From contig NZ_ALCH01000001.1 of assembly GCF_000279535.1 (NCBI RefSeq), positions 124,001 through 188,000 on the forward strand: a stretch of DNA of 64,000 nucleotides, in the 5' to 3' direction. The stretch comes from Streptococcus infantis SPAR10. GTDB taxonomy: Bacteria; Bacillota; Bacilli; Lactobacillales; Streptococcaceae. Position 1 is the first letter of the stretch. Each line of letters begins with the position of its first letter. The translations under genes and the position numbers were made by a program. Shown here piece by piece: positions 14,844 through 23,621 of the stretch. The notes below the pieces were generated by a model, which made no database searches, had not been told where the DNA came from, and was given only the letters and a program-made list of their open reading frames with translations.

Positions 14844-17492
14844 TTACACCAACTTCTTCATCTCATCAATACGTGCTACAGTTGCATCGTATTTCGCTTG
14901 GTAGTCGGCTTGTTTGTCGCGTTCTTTTTGGACGACTTCTGGTTTGGCATTGGCTACGAAACGTTCGTTAGAGAGCTTCTTACCGACCATGTCCAGTTCT
15001 TTTTGCCATTTAGCCAGTTCCTTGTCGAGGCGAGCTAGTTCTTCTTCGACATTGAGGAGGTCTGCGAGTGGCAGGTAGATTTCTGCTCCTGTGATGACGC
15101 TTGACATAGCGAGTTCAGGTGCAGGAATGTTTGAAGCGATTTCCAAGTGTTCTGGATTTGTGAAGCGTTTGATGTAGTTGACATTGCTGTTAAAAAAGGC
15201 TTCCAAGTCGCTATCGCTTGTCTTAACAAGGATGGTGATAGGCTTGCTTGGAGCAACGTTTACTTCAGCACGCGCATTACGAACGGCACGGATCAAGTCT
15301 TTGAGGCTTTCCACACCAGTGTGAGCCGCCAGGTCTTCAAAGGCTGGGTTAACAGTTGGGTATGCTGCTGTAACGATAGAACCTTCTGAGATTTGTCCAA
15401 ATATTTCCTCTGTCACGAATGGCATGATTGGGTGAAGGAGACGAAGGATCTTGTCCAAAGTGTAAAGGAGAACAGAACGTGTAATGACTTTCTCTTCTTC
15501 GTTGTCACTATAAAGGACTTCCTTGGTCAACTCAACGTACCAGTCCGCAAACTCGTCCCAGATGAAGTTGTAGAGGATGTGGCCAGCGACACCAAACTCA
15601 AATTTATCAAAGTTTTCAGTGACTTTTCCGATAGTTTCATTGAGGTTGTGGAGAATCCAGCGGTCTGTGACATTTCCAGCTTCCTTGTTAACAACTTTTT
15701 CGACATTGGCAGTTGCTTGCTCAAGGGTCAAGCCTTCATTGTTCATGAGGATGTAGCGTGAGATGTTCCAAATCTTGTTAATGAAGTTCCATGAAGCATC
15801 CATTTTCTCATAAGAGAAGCGCACGTCTTGACCAGGAGCAGAACCGTTTGAAAGGAACCAACGAAGGGCATCGGCACCGTATTTCTCAATGACATCCATT
15901 GGGTCAATCCCGTTACCGAGAGATTTAGACATTTTACGTCCTTGCTCGTCACGGATGAGACCATGGATAAGGACGTTTTGGAACGGCTGACGGCCAGTGA
16001 ATTCCAATGATTGGAAGATCATACGAGACACCCAGAAGAAGATGATGTCGTAACCTGTAACCAAGGTTGAAGTTGGGAAGTAACGTTTGAAGTCTTCTGA
16101 GTCGACATCAGGCCAGCCCATAGTAGAGAATGGCCAAAGGGCAGAACTGAACCACGTATCCAAGACGTCTTCGTCCTGAGTCCAACCGTCACCTTCTGGA
16201 GCTTCTTCTCCGACGTACATTTCACCCTCAGCATTGTACCAAGCAGGGATTTGGTGACCCCACCAGAGCTGACGAGAGATAACCCAGTCGTGAACATTTT
16301 CCATCCATTGGAGGAAGGTATCGTTGAAACGAGGTGGGTAGAATTCTACCTTGTCGTCTGTGTCTTGATTGGCAATAGCGTTCTTAGCCAATTGGTCCAT
16401 CTTAACGAACCATTGCGTAGACAAGCGTGGTTCAACCACGACACCTGTACGTTCTGAGTGCCCAACACTGTGGACACGTTTTTCGATTTTGACAAGAGCA
16501 CCGATTTCTTCTAACTTGGCAACGACTGCCTTACGAGCTTCGAAACGGTCCATGCCTGCAAATTCGAAGGCCAAGTCGTTCATAGTTCCGTCGTCGTTCA
16601 TGACATTGACTTGTGGCAAATTGTGGCGTTGACCAACCAAGAAGTCGTTTGGATCGTGGGCAGGTGTGATTTTCACGACACCAGTACCAAATTCAGGATC
16701 CGCATGCTCATCCCCGACGATTGGGATGAGTTTATTAGCGATTGGAAGGACGACGTTTTTACCAATCAAGTCCTTGTAGCGTGGGTCTTCTGGATTGACC
16801 GCAACGGCTACGTCCCCAAACATAGTCTCAGGACGAGTTGTCGCCACTTCAAGGGCGCGTGAACCATCTTCTAGCATGTAGTTCATGTGGTAGAAGGCAC
16901 CTTCGACATCCTTGTGGATAACTTCGATATCAGAAAGGGCAGTGCGAGCCGCTGGGTCCCAGTTGATGATAAATTCACCACGGTAGATCCAGCCTTTTTT
17001 GTAAAGGTCCACAAAGACCTTGCGAACAGCTTTTGACAAACCTTCGTCAAGAGTGAAACGCTCACGAGAGTAGTCTACAGAGAGCCCCATCTTGCCCCAT
17101 TGTTCCTTGATGGTAGTGGCATATTCGTCTTTCCATTCCCAGACTTTCTCGAGGAATTTTTCACGACCGAGGTCATAACGTGTAATGCCCTCACCACGTA
17201 AGCGCTCCTCAACCTTAGCCTGAGTCGCAATCCCCGCGTGGTCCATCCCTGGAAGCCAAAGCGTATCAAAACCTTGCATACGTTTTTGACGGATAATGAT
17301 ATCTTGCAAAGTCGTATCCCAAGCGTGACCAAGGTGAAGTTTCCCAGTTACGTTTGGTGGTGGAATAACGATTGAGTAAGGCTTAGCCTTTTTATCTCCT
17401 GAAGGCTTGAAAACATCTTCATCAAGCCATTTTTGGTAACGACCAGCCTCAACCTCGGCTGGATTGTATTTAGGTGAAAGTTCTTTAGACAT
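14844..17492 (-). CDS. valS: Valyl-tRNA synthetase
   Basis: An 882-residue class I aminoacyl-tRNA synthetase that charges tRNA-Val. The HIGH motif is HLGHAW (after PPNVTGKL) near residue 52, the KMSKS motif is in [11 protein letters not shown] near residue 525, and a C-terminal coiled coil (about 805-880) is present as in other ValRS. Its AAGGAG ribosome site and first codons overlap the end of the extra HsdS half gene by eight bases. No promoter is seen directly upstream; transcription most likely comes from the T-box leader at 23278-23573, through about 6 kb that includes the restriction-modification genes. Confidence 0.97.
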   Translation of the reverse strand: MSKELSPKYNPAEVEAGRYQKWLDEDVFKPSGDKKAKPYSIVIPPPNVTGKLHLGHAWDTTLQDIIIRQKRMQGFDTLWLPGMDHAGIATQAKVEERLRGEGITRYDLGREKFLEKVWEWKDEYATTIKEQWGKMGLSVDYSRERFTLDEGLSKAVRKVFVDLYKKGWIYRGEFIINWDPAARTALSDIEVIHKDVEGAFYHMNYMLEDGSRALEVATTRPETMFGDVAVAVNPEDPRYKDLIGKNVVLPIANKLIPIVGDEHADPEFGTGVVKITPAHDPNDFLVGQRHNLPQVNVMNDDGTMNDLAFEFAGMDRFEARKAVVAKLEEIGALVKIEKRVHSVGHSERTGVVVEPRLSTQWFVKMDQLAKNAIANQDTDDKVEFYPPRFNDTFLQWMENVHDWVISRQLWWGHQIPAWYNAEGEMYVGEEAPEGDGWTQDEDVLDTWFSSALWPFSTMGWPDVDSEDFKRYFPTSTLVTGYDIIFFWVSRMIFQSLEFTGRQPFQNVLIHGLIRDEQGRKMSKSLGNGIDPMDVIEKYGADALRWFLSNGSAPGQDVRFSYEKMDASWNFINKIWNISRYILMNNEGLTLEQATANVEKVVNKEAGNVTDRWILHNLNETIGKVTENFDKFEFGVAGHILYNFIWDEFADWYVELTKEVLYSDNEEEKVITRSVLLYTLDKILRLLHPIMPFVTEEIFGQISEGSIVTAAYPTVNPAFEDLAAHTGVESLKDLIRAVRNARAEVNVAPSKPITILVKTSDSDLEAFFNSNVNYIKRFTNPEHLEIASNIPAPELAMSSVITGAEIYLPLADLLNVEEELARLDKELAKWQKELDMVGKKLSNERFVANAKPEVVQKERDKQADYQAKYDATVARIDEMKKLV

Positions 17493-18027
17493 GTGTGTGC
17501 TCCTTGTTTAAGTAGTTCAATATCTTAAAAATTTGTTCTAACTCTTGTTTTTGCATATAAGATTTCATATAGTCATAATCTGGCAATCCAGTTTCAGTAA
17601 CTGGTAACATAAGTTTTTGACGTTTCATACGTTCGCCATTGAATTTATAACCGTAGGCATATTTGATTTTTTGAGACAAAATCATTTGTTTCAAGAAAAG
17701 GTAGGTATATTTGTTCCCGTGTATTTCATCTTTCCATTTCAATCGTTTGACATCATCAGAAAAAATGGCTTCGTAGGGATGATAGAAATTCTCAACGACG
17801 CTACCATTGTAATTCACACCAAGCACATTTGCATCAAGACTTTTATTTTTATTAGATACAAAGGCTGTAACTCCATTATCGCTATCGCTAGCACCTACAA
17901 ATGGTCTCAATCCAATTTCTTGATTTGCTTTGGTCAAACGAACGCCTGATTTAATCTCACAGATATCTTCAATCCAGAAATCTTTCCAAGAAATTTCACA
18001 AACTTTTTCTTCAAGAATGGTCATCAT
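17485..18027 (-). CDS. HsdS-like half subunit (third target recognition domain)
   Basis: About 180 residues forming a single target recognition domain of a type I/IIB specificity subunit. It resembles the second domain of the upstream HsdS (GVRLTKANQ against GKRLTKANQ, then DNGVTAF and a closing helix [11 protein letters not shown]). Candidate starts are the ATGs at 18027 and 18024; neither has a ribosome site, so it would depend on coupling to the HsdS stop at 18011, which overlaps it. The frame also reads back through an (AT)8 tract: one added AT unit fuses it in frame to HsdS as a 549-residue protein. Its last codons contain the valS ribosome site. It may be a silent cassette, a half-subunit or a switchable extension. 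Confidence 0.75.
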   Translation of the reverse strand: MMTILEEKVCEISWKDFWIEDICEIKSGVRLTKANQEIGLRPFVGASDSDNGVTAFVSNKNKSLDANVLGVNYNGSVVENFYHPYEAIFSDDVKRLKWKDEIHGNKYTYLFLKQMILSQKIKYAYGYKFNGERMKRQKLMLPVTETGLPDYDYMKSYMQKQELEQIFKILNYLNKEHTHV

Positions 18028-19132
18028 TCTGATATATATATATATATTCGAGTACTTCTTGGACTTTGTCAAGTTCTAATTTTTTCACAAAGTCAGACAT
18101 ATATTGGAAATCAGGGTTACCTTGTTTATCAGCTGGAAGAATGATTTTTTCTCTTTTTATACGAGTGTCATTGATTTCTCTGTTGAAAGAATATTTTTCT
18201 TCTAAGCGTTTAACAACGGTAGATAAAAATAGATAAGCGTATTTGTCTGCATTCTCAGACTTTAAAGCTGTTACGTGATCACTAGCCACAAATTCAAATT
18301 GCTGATAAAAAGTGGATCCGATACTTCCGCTATTAGCAAGAGTGAGGACATCTTCAAACTTTCGGACTCCTGTTTCATTTCCAATAAAGGCATCTACACC
18401 ATTGTTTTCAGACGTTGATGAAATATATGGTGTAGGACCGTCTGTCTGATTGGCTTTTGTCAGACGTTTTCCTCTTTGAATTCCTTGAAAAACTTCAGTG
18501 AAATGAAACGATTTCCATTCTACCTTGTCTAGCCCAACCACATCACCAGCTAACTCAACTAATTTATGCTCATAGTAATCAATGATTCTCTGAGCTTGTT
18601 GTTTCTGTTCCTGCTTGATGTAATCTTCCATTAACTGCCAGTTAGGCTTACCTTGGGAATTGATAGGGAGCATGAGTTTTGATTTTCTCATCCTCTTTGG
18701 TCTCCATTTTTTACCATATTCAAAACTTTCTCCACTTTTTTGAAGGAGTGGTATCAAGAAATGGGCCAATTCTTTTGTTAACATGTAATTTTTAAGATAA
18801 AGCGGAGTTATATCATGACTACAGGTAAACATTTGCAACTGATAATAAATATGTCCAACTGAGCCATTGTTTGTAACAGCTAAACAATTTCCAGGGAAAA
18901 ATCTTAGATGAATATCTTTTGAAGATAAGTTGCCAACTTTATCCCATTTTTCAATAGTTTCTTTTCTATAAAATGCTGTCACTCCATTATTATTTTGAGT
19001 CGCACCTAAAAATGGTATCGTCCCATCTTTATCAAGAGGAGGCTTTTTATTATAATAACCATCTTTTATATCAAAAATATCAATTAGATTAAACTCTCCC
19101 CATTCCACATCCGTCAATTTTAACTTACTCAT
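18011..19132 (-). CDS. Restriction-modification specificity subunit HsdS, two TRDs
   Basis: A 373-residue specificity subunit that would direct the methylase/nuclease to its recognition sequence. Two repeated halves are clear: TRD1 (about 1-170; DVEWGEFNLIDIFDIKDG, NNNGVTAF) and TRD2 (about 205-370; KVEWKSFHFTEVFQGIQRG, ENNGVDAF), each followed by a conserved helix. Length fits BcgI-like B subunits and type I HsdS. ATG 19132 is chosen for AGGTG six bases upstream, inside the end of the RhuM gene; a GTG three codons earlier is possible. The C-terminus runs through an (AT)8 repeat coding YIYIY, so its end and its fusion to the next domain depend on repeat number. Confidence 0.88.
   Translation of the reverse strand: MSKLKLTDVEWGEFNLIDIFDIKDGYYNKKPPLDKDGTIPFLGATQNNNGVTAFYRKETIEKWDKVGNLSSKDIHLRFFPGNCLAVTNNGSVGHIYYQLQMFTCSHDITPLYLKNYMLTKELAHFLIPLLQKSGESFEYGKKWRPKRMRKSKLMLPINSQGKPNWQLMEDYIKQEQKQQAQRIIDYYEHKLVELAGDVVGLDKVEWKSFHFTEVFQGIQRGKRLTKANQTDGPTPYISSTSENNGVDAFIGNETGVRKFEDVLTLANSGSIGSTFYQQFEFVASDHVTALKSENADKYAYLFLSTVVKRLEEKYSFNREINDTRIKREKIILPADKQGNPDFQYMSDFVKKLELDKVQEVLEYIYIYQNDDHS
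18032..18047 (-). repeat. (AT)8 dinucleotide tract at the HsdS / third-TRD junction
   Basis: Sixteen bases of perfect AT repeat near the end of hsdS. With eight units HsdS stops at 18011. With nine units the frame runs on through 17485 (1650 bases, 549 residues). With seven it stops almost at once. This is the layout of a slipped-strand phase-variable switch. Confidence 0.85.
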
Positions 19133-20135
19133 CTTTGTCACCTGCTATTAGTTTTTTGATTTGCTTGTCAAAATCCGATACGATTTTCTGGGTGCGGTTG
19201 AATTTCTCATATTCTTGACTGGCTTTCTCATCTGCCTCTTTTTTAGAAATAGATCCTTTTCCTTCTAGAATATCATATTCATTAAAAGAAAGGAAGCGGT
19301 CAATACTTTCTGCCAAAGATTGCATGGTAAAGGTATTACGTCGCTCAACCAAACCTTCAATATAGTCAAAGTAAGAGGTTACGGTCCGCTCTAGTTGACG
19401 GATTTCGGTTTCTTGCAAATAATTCTTAGCAACTGTCACATCCGACTTCAGTACTCGGCCGTCTGGTGCATTCTTCCAGGTCGTTAGCCCCATTTGATTC
19501 TTATCAGCATCTGCCTTATGATAAATAATCTCAGCAGCGGTATTACCTGTGATAGCAAAATGAAACTTGTTCTGCACCATAGCATAGAAATTCTTGGTAA
19601 TTTCAGAATTTCTATCGTAGTCAATAGCGCATTCCGCAAAAATATCGGTTATTTGCTGATAAATACGGCGTTCACTTGCACGAATGGAACGGATTCGCTC
19701 TAGGAGTTCACGGAAGTAATCTTGACCAAAGACCGTTTGTCCCTGTTTAAGACGTTCATCATCAAGTACGAATCCCTTAATAATAAATTCTTTTAGAGTA
19801 TTAGTCGCCCAAATTCGAAATTGTGTTGCCTTTGTTGAATTGACGCGATAACCAACTGATATAATGGCATCAAGATTGTAATACTCCAATTCACGCTGAA
19901 CCGCTCGAGTACCCTCTTTTTGAACTGTTCGAAATTTTCGAACAGTTGCCAGCTTATCTAACTCGCCATCACTATAAATATTTGATAAATGGTGACTAAC
20001 CGTTGATTTAGAAACTCCGAACAACTCAGAAATCCCTTTTTGTGTCAACCAAAGATTTTCATCTTGTAATAAAATATCTAAATTAACATCACCATTAGGT
20101 GTCGTATAAAGGACAAAATTAGAAATTTCATTCAT
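19125..20135 (-). CDS. RhuM family protein
   Basis: A 336-residue RhuM-family (virulence protein RhuM) protein. An N-terminal helix-turn-helix-like region (LWLTQKGISELFGVSKSTVS, residues about 28-50) precedes the conserved core (ELEYYNLDAIISVGYRVNS, FRIWATNTLKEFI) and a charged C-terminal half. RhuM genes are often carried between the M and S genes of type I-like systems; their role is not established. ATG 20135 is preferred over a GTG three codons upstream. Both gene borders carry the same 14-base junction (GGTGACAAA then K-ATGA, 13 of 14 identical), as if the gene had been inserted as a cassette. Confidence 0.85.
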   Translation of the reverse strand: MNEISNFVLYTTPNGDVNLDILLQDENLWLTQKGISELFGVSKSTVSHHLSNIYSDGELDKLATVRKFRTVQKEGTRAVQRELEYYNLDAIISVGYRVNSTKATQFRIWATNTLKEFIIKGFVLDDERLKQGQTVFGQDYFRELLERIRSIRASERRIYQQITDIFAECAIDYDRNSEITKNFYAMVQNKFHFAITGNTAAEIIYHKADADKNQMGLTTWKNAPDGRVLKSDVTVAKNYLQETEIRQLERTVTSYFDYIEGLVERRNTFTMQSLAESIDRFLSFNEYDILEGKGSISKKEADEKASQEYEKFNRTQKIVSDFDKQIKKLIAGDKDE

Positions 20136-21666
20136 ATTTGTCACCTTTTTCTGCTACCATCGGAAGCTCCTCAATATCGGTAGTTTCTTGGTAATTCTCT
20201 TTCTCTTCTATTCCAAAAAGATAACCTCGTCCATGAGTAATCATATTGACTTCAAAAGTTAGATAATCTGCAATGGTCTTTTGAAAATCTTCCTCAGAAG
20301 GAACTTCATCATTAAAATAATAGAAAGAGTGAAGCCATTCATCATCAGCTTCAATCGTTGTTTGAACACAGAATTTAGTTTCTGCTTCCGTGCGATCAAA
20401 CCAGACATCAAGCAAGTGTTGTTTTTTATCTTTAGCTGTAGCTGTTTCAACCAGACCAATATGTTTAGAAACTTCAAAACCATCATTTTCAAAGTTGATA
20501 AATTTGCATTCTTTTTCCGGACGATGTGGTATACCAGCTGTAAATACTGCAATACAAGGATTTGTTCCCACTCCATAAAAGGTATTCTTATTAAGTGTGA
20601 TAACACCTTCTAAAGTATGATGTTTTAAAATATTTTGTTTAGTTTCTTTTTCAAACCTGGTCTTTCCTGTAAAGGTGGACTGAGGAACAATCACAACAGC
20701 TTTAGCACCTTCGACCAAAGAGTTTAACAGATGTTCTGTAAAGTTGATTTCATACAGTTCGGTATTAGCTGTCGAACCCATTGAATATGGCGGATTCATC
20801 ATACCAACGTTGCATTGTTTTAGCTGAAGCTTACTAGGATTTTGGCGTAGAAAGTCTTGGTTTTCAAGGTTGCTTTTCCCATCGCCACGTAATATCATAT
20901 TCGTCGTAGCAATTGTAAACATATAAGATTGCTCCTCAATTCCGAAGAGCTGATGTTTGCGAATTTGGTCACGTTGAGAATCACTTTCCGCTTTTGTTAA
21001 CATATCGTGCATAGCGGCGATTAAGAAACCTGCTGTACCGCAAGTCGGGTCAAAAACCTTATCCGTTGGCTTTAAATCAACTAAATCACAAAATAATTCT
21101 GTAATATGTTTTGGTGTTAAGACAATACCTAAGTTCTGACCGTCTCCTCCAGAGTAGGACATAAATTCCCCGTAGAAACGACCAAGATAATCTTCAGCAG
21201 AACTGTTATATCTTAAACTTTGATAAATACTCTTATAAAGAAATTCTGTAAAGTGTTTGATAGGTGTTTTGCCTAGATTAGCATTCTTCTCATTAATTTT
21301 TACATCGTCTCTGATGATGGCAAACTGACTAAGTAGTTTATCTTTTTTTACTTCGGGAGATACATTGGCACGCTGAAGATTAGCTTTAATGGCAGCATAA
21401 ATCTTTGAACCATCTGTTTTTACAGTATCTCCTGTTAAACTTTCCAGTGAAAAATTTCCATGCTCCGTTTCTCTCAACGCTAACAGGATCCCTGAAACAA
21501 TTAGTGGCTTATTCTTTTCCTCAATATTACCGTAATTTCTTAGATCATTATGTAAAGTTGCTGCATCTTTTAAAATTTCAGCTGTTTCTTTTTCAAAATT
21601 AGTTTCCTCTTGAAGGATCTCTTTTACGTAATACTCATCAATATTATCTATTGAAAAGGAAATCAA
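20128..21666 (-). CDS. N6-adenine DNA methylase part of a BcgI-like RM fusion
   Basis: A 512-residue open frame holding the methylase of a type I/IIB-like system. Motif I is VFDPTCGTAGFL and motif IV is NPPYSMG, both typical of HsdM-type m6A methylases. The TTG at 21666 is only the first usable start codon. The frame continues coding-like sequence upstream (HRITPVFVNERGEYFELADI) to a frameshift at 21733-21739, so the natural protein began at 22108. A second frameshift lies at 21767-21772. Restoring one A in each run gives 661 codons, near the size I recall for BcgI A. As it stands, the methylase would need internal initiation, or frameshifting at the A runs. Confidence 0.85.
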   Translation of the reverse strand: MISFSIDNIDEYYVKEILQEETNFEKETAEILKDAATLHNDLRNYGNIEEKNKPLIVSGILLALRETEHGNFSLESLTGDTVKTDGSKIYAAIKANLQRANVSPEVKKDKLLSQFAIIRDDVKINEKNANLGKTPIKHFTEFLYKSIYQSLRYNSSAEDYLGRFYGEFMSYSGGDGQNLGIVLTPKHITELFCDLVDLKPTDKVFDPTCGTAGFLIAAMHDMLTKAESDSQRDQIRKHQLFGIEEQSYMFTIATTNMILRGDGKSNLENQDFLRQNPSKLQLKQCNVGMMNPPYSMGSTANTELYEINFTEHLLNSLVEGAKAVVIVPQSTFTGKTRFEKETKQNILKHHTLEGVITLNKNTFYGVGTNPCIAVFTAGIPHRPEKECKFINFENDGFEVSKHIGLVETATAKDKKQHLLDVWFDRTEAETKFCVQTTIEADDEWLHSFYYFNDEVPSEEDFQKTIADYLTFEVNMITHGRGYLFGIEEKENYQETTDIEELPMVAEKGDKYE

Positions 21667-21754
21667 AGTTTCAATGTCTGCAAGTTCAAAATACTCACCA
21701 CGTTCATTTACAAAAACAGGAGTAATGCGGTGTTTTTTTCATTACCACTAATGC

Positions 21755-22108
21755 CTATAGCAATAATTTTTTATAACTAACCTTATCTGCTAAATGCTTT
21801 GCATAAAAGACCGCTCCGTTAACTGCATAGTCTGTATTTGATTTAATATCATCAGCAATCAAGTCATCATCTGTATAATTGATATGTTTTGATAACCCAG
21901 GTTTATCCTCAATAATGATTAAGAAATCTTTAACAATTCCAACGTATTCTGGGAAACCTGAATTTCCAGTCCCTTTTTTCGAGGCAGTTTTCAGAGCTTC
22001 ATCAATCTCTTTAATATTACTTCCCTGTGCATCAAAATTTTCACGAATTCCTGCTTCTTTCAAAAGTTCATGAACCCATAAATCAGTATTTACTTCTTTT
22101 TTTGCCAT
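21755..22108 (-). CDS. N-terminal nuclease fragment of the BcgI-like RM fusion
   Basis: A 117-residue fragment matching the N-terminal PD-(D/E)xK-type nuclease region of type IIG/IIB and HsdR_N proteins: DFLIIIEDKPG carries the E-x-K core (EDK) after an upstream Asp. The frame ends in a stop soon after an A6 run; with one more A it continues IAIGISGNEK, and a second lost A at the next run separates it from the methylase. It begins three bases after the acetyltransferase stop, with an AAGGAAC site inside that gene's end, so it depends on the upstream operon. It may be a remnant, or expressed by slippage. Confidence 0.75.
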   Translation of the reverse strand: MAKKEVNTDLWVHELLKEAGIRENFDAQGSNIKEIDEALKTASKKGTGNSGFPEYVGIVKDFLIIIEDKPGLSKHINYTDDDLIADDIKSNTDYAVNGAVFYAKHLADKVSYKKLLL

Positions 22109-22110
22109 AA

Positions 22111-22686
22111 TTAGTTCCTTTTAATTACTAAACATTCCCACTCACTCTTCAGCAAGCCATATCTCAAATCATCACAACGGTTACCTTGAGCATCCTTTCT
22201 GTCTCGGATGCGAGCTTCGAGGGTGAAGCCAAGTTTCTCTGCGACTCGTTGACTTTGAAGGTTGTAACCAAAGCAAGACAATTCTATCTTGTGTAGGTTT
22301 AGTTCTGTAAAAGCTAAGTCAATCAAGGTACGCGCTGCTTCTGGCACATAACTTCGGCCCCAATAATCGGGGTGCAAGGTATAGCCAATCTCAAGTACAT
22401 CATCTTCGTAGCGATGGTTGAAATCAACAGAGCCGATAACATTATTAGTCCCTTTGACCACAATGCCATAGCCAGCTGGGAGATTGTCCTTTTCATTGCG
22501 TTCAGGAAGGATATGTTCTAGGTAATAAATTTCATCTTCCAAGGTCTTGACGGGTGGAAAGCCAGCTGGGTAAGAAACTTCTGGCAGACTAGCGTAGGCA
22601 TGAATATCTTCAGCATCCGCCACTGTACGGACTCGCAAGACAAGTCGCTCGGTTTCTATTCGTTCTGGCAGTTCAGTTCTTGTCAT
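22111..22686 (-). CDS. GNAT family acetyltransferase, RimJ/RimL type
   Basis: A protein of 191 residues of the GNAT superfamily, which transfers acetyl from acetyl-CoA to an amine. The RimJ/RimL-like N-terminus (ETERLVLR) and the acetyl-CoA region (YTLHPDYWGRSYVPEAARTLIDLAF, split) with NLQSQRVAEKLGF near the end are typical. The start at MTRTELPERI is chosen because GAGG lies seven bases upstream; it overlaps the flavin reductase end by 14 bases. It is the second gene of the T-box operon and is followed after two bases by the restriction-modification module. Its substrate is unknown. Confidence 0.88.
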   Translation of the reverse strand: MTRTELPERIETERLVLRVRTVADAEDIHAYASLPEVSYPAGFPPVKTLEDEIYYLEHILPERNEKDNLPAGYGIVVKGTNNVIGSVDFNHRYEDDVLEIGYTLHPDYWGRSYVPEAARTLIDLAFTELNLHKIELSCFGYNLQSQRVAEKLGFTLEARIRDRKDAQGNRCDDLRYGLLKSEWECLVIKRN

Positions 22687-23251
22687 CCTTCTTCCTCGCT
22701 TTCTTGATAAAGCTTCCCATGGGATCGACTCGGTCATCTAGATAACGATAAACGCGCTGATGGCCGTCCCCCATAAAGTAAGTCGGCGCAAAGCAGTCAT
22801 TTTTAAAATGGCCCTTATCATCTAAGAGCTTTGGGTCAGCCAGACGGTCGATAATCTTGGCAAAGATATGGCAGATGCCATCTTCCTCGATAATCCTATC
22901 CACCTGGCAATCCAATACGACTGGACAAGCCTCTAAAATCGGCGCCTGAGTCTGTTCAGAAATCTCGTAGTCAAGTCCCAAATGTTTCAATTTCTCCCGA
23001 TGGCTGATAAAGCCAGCCTGCTCCATCTCAAGCATGAGGTTTTCATCAAGGATGTTTACGGTAAACTGTTGATAATGCTTAATCTGGTCGGCTGCATTTT
23101 CCTCAGCACCAACACCGATGACTAGCCAATCGCCCAGACTATAAGAGGAACTGCAGGTTGTGATATTGTACCCAAAGTTCTGGTCCTGATACCCTAAGAT
23201 GAAGATAGGAAAACCATAGTAGAGTTTACTTGTTTTGAAAGATTGTTTCAT
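22673..23251 (-). CDS. Flavin reductase-like, FMN-binding protein
   Basis: A 192-residue protein of the flavin reductase-like (split-barrel FMN-binding) family. Family hallmarks are NITTCSSSYSLGDWLVIGVG near residue 30 and the FTVNILDENL segment. Such proteins bind FMN and reduce flavins or other small molecules; a specific reaction cannot be assigned. It is the first gene after the T-box leader, with AAGGAGG upstream, and overlaps the acetyltransferase gene. Its presence in a valine T-box operon is probably positional, since valS is the expected target. Confidence 0.85.
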   Translation of the reverse strand: MKQSFKTSKLYYGFPIFILGYQDQNFGYNITTCSSSYSLGDWLVIGVGAEENAADQIKHYQQFTVNILDENLMLEMEQAGFISHREKLKHLGLDYEISEQTQAPILEACPVVLDCQVDRIIEEDGICHIFAKIIDRLADPKLLDDKGHFKNDCFAPTYFMGDGHQRVYRYLDDRVDPMGSFIKKARKKDDKN

Positions 23252-23277
23252 GACAACCTCCTTTTGCTAGGTCGCAA

Positions 23278-23573
23278 CAAAAAAATCGTCCCTGCCATCT
23301 ACATGACAGGGACGAATGTGTTTATCCGCGGTACCACCCAATTTCGGGCAGATGCCCGCATCTTTAATCTTCTTGTTACACTTTTATGACGTCGTTAGCT
23401 CGTCTTGGCGTACTTGAGTACAGCCTGCAACTCGCTGCCTAGTCCTAAAAGGAAACAAAAAGATTTATATTTCAATTTTTAATTTCAACTCACTAGCAAC
23501 CAGTTTTGACACATTTGTGGACTTCTCAGCTCCGCCACTTTCTGTAAAATGTGGGACTCAAAACACCTCTAAT
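23278..23573 (-). ncRNA. T-box riboswitch leader, predicted valine specifier (GUU)
   Basis: On the minus strand the T-box sequence TGGGTGGTACCGCGG (23340-23326) is followed by a terminator, CGTCCCTGTCAT / ATGGCAGGGACG, with a T run (23313-23278). Upstream, Stem I can be drawn: CATTAG pairs CTAGTG at the base, GTTTTGA pairs TCAAAAC, CACATTT pairs AAATGTG, GTGG pairs CCAC. The internal loop between the first two helices holds GGTTG on its 3' side, giving GUU (Val) at 23500-23498 as specifier. UGGU in the T-box fits an A discriminator base, as in tRNA-Val. Uncharged tRNA-Val should favour read-through into the operon ending in valS. Confidence 0.88.
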
Positions 23574-23579
23574 GGCTTT

Positions 23580-23608
23580 ATTTTAACAAGTTTTTGACGG
23601 AAATGCAA
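23580..23608 (-). promoter_or_regulatory. Promoter of the T-box operon
   Basis: On the minus strand TTGCAT (23608-23603), 17 bases, TAAAAT (23585-23580). The predicted transcript starts near 23573, just before Stem I of the T-box. Confidence 0.7.
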
Positions 23609-23621
23609 GGGACAAGAAAGA

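Noticed and set aside
18011-18072. TTG start at 18072 for the third TRD gene
   Set aside because: It would only add codons read through the AT tract inside hsdS, without ribosome site. The ATGs at 18027 and 18024, or a fusion, are more likely.
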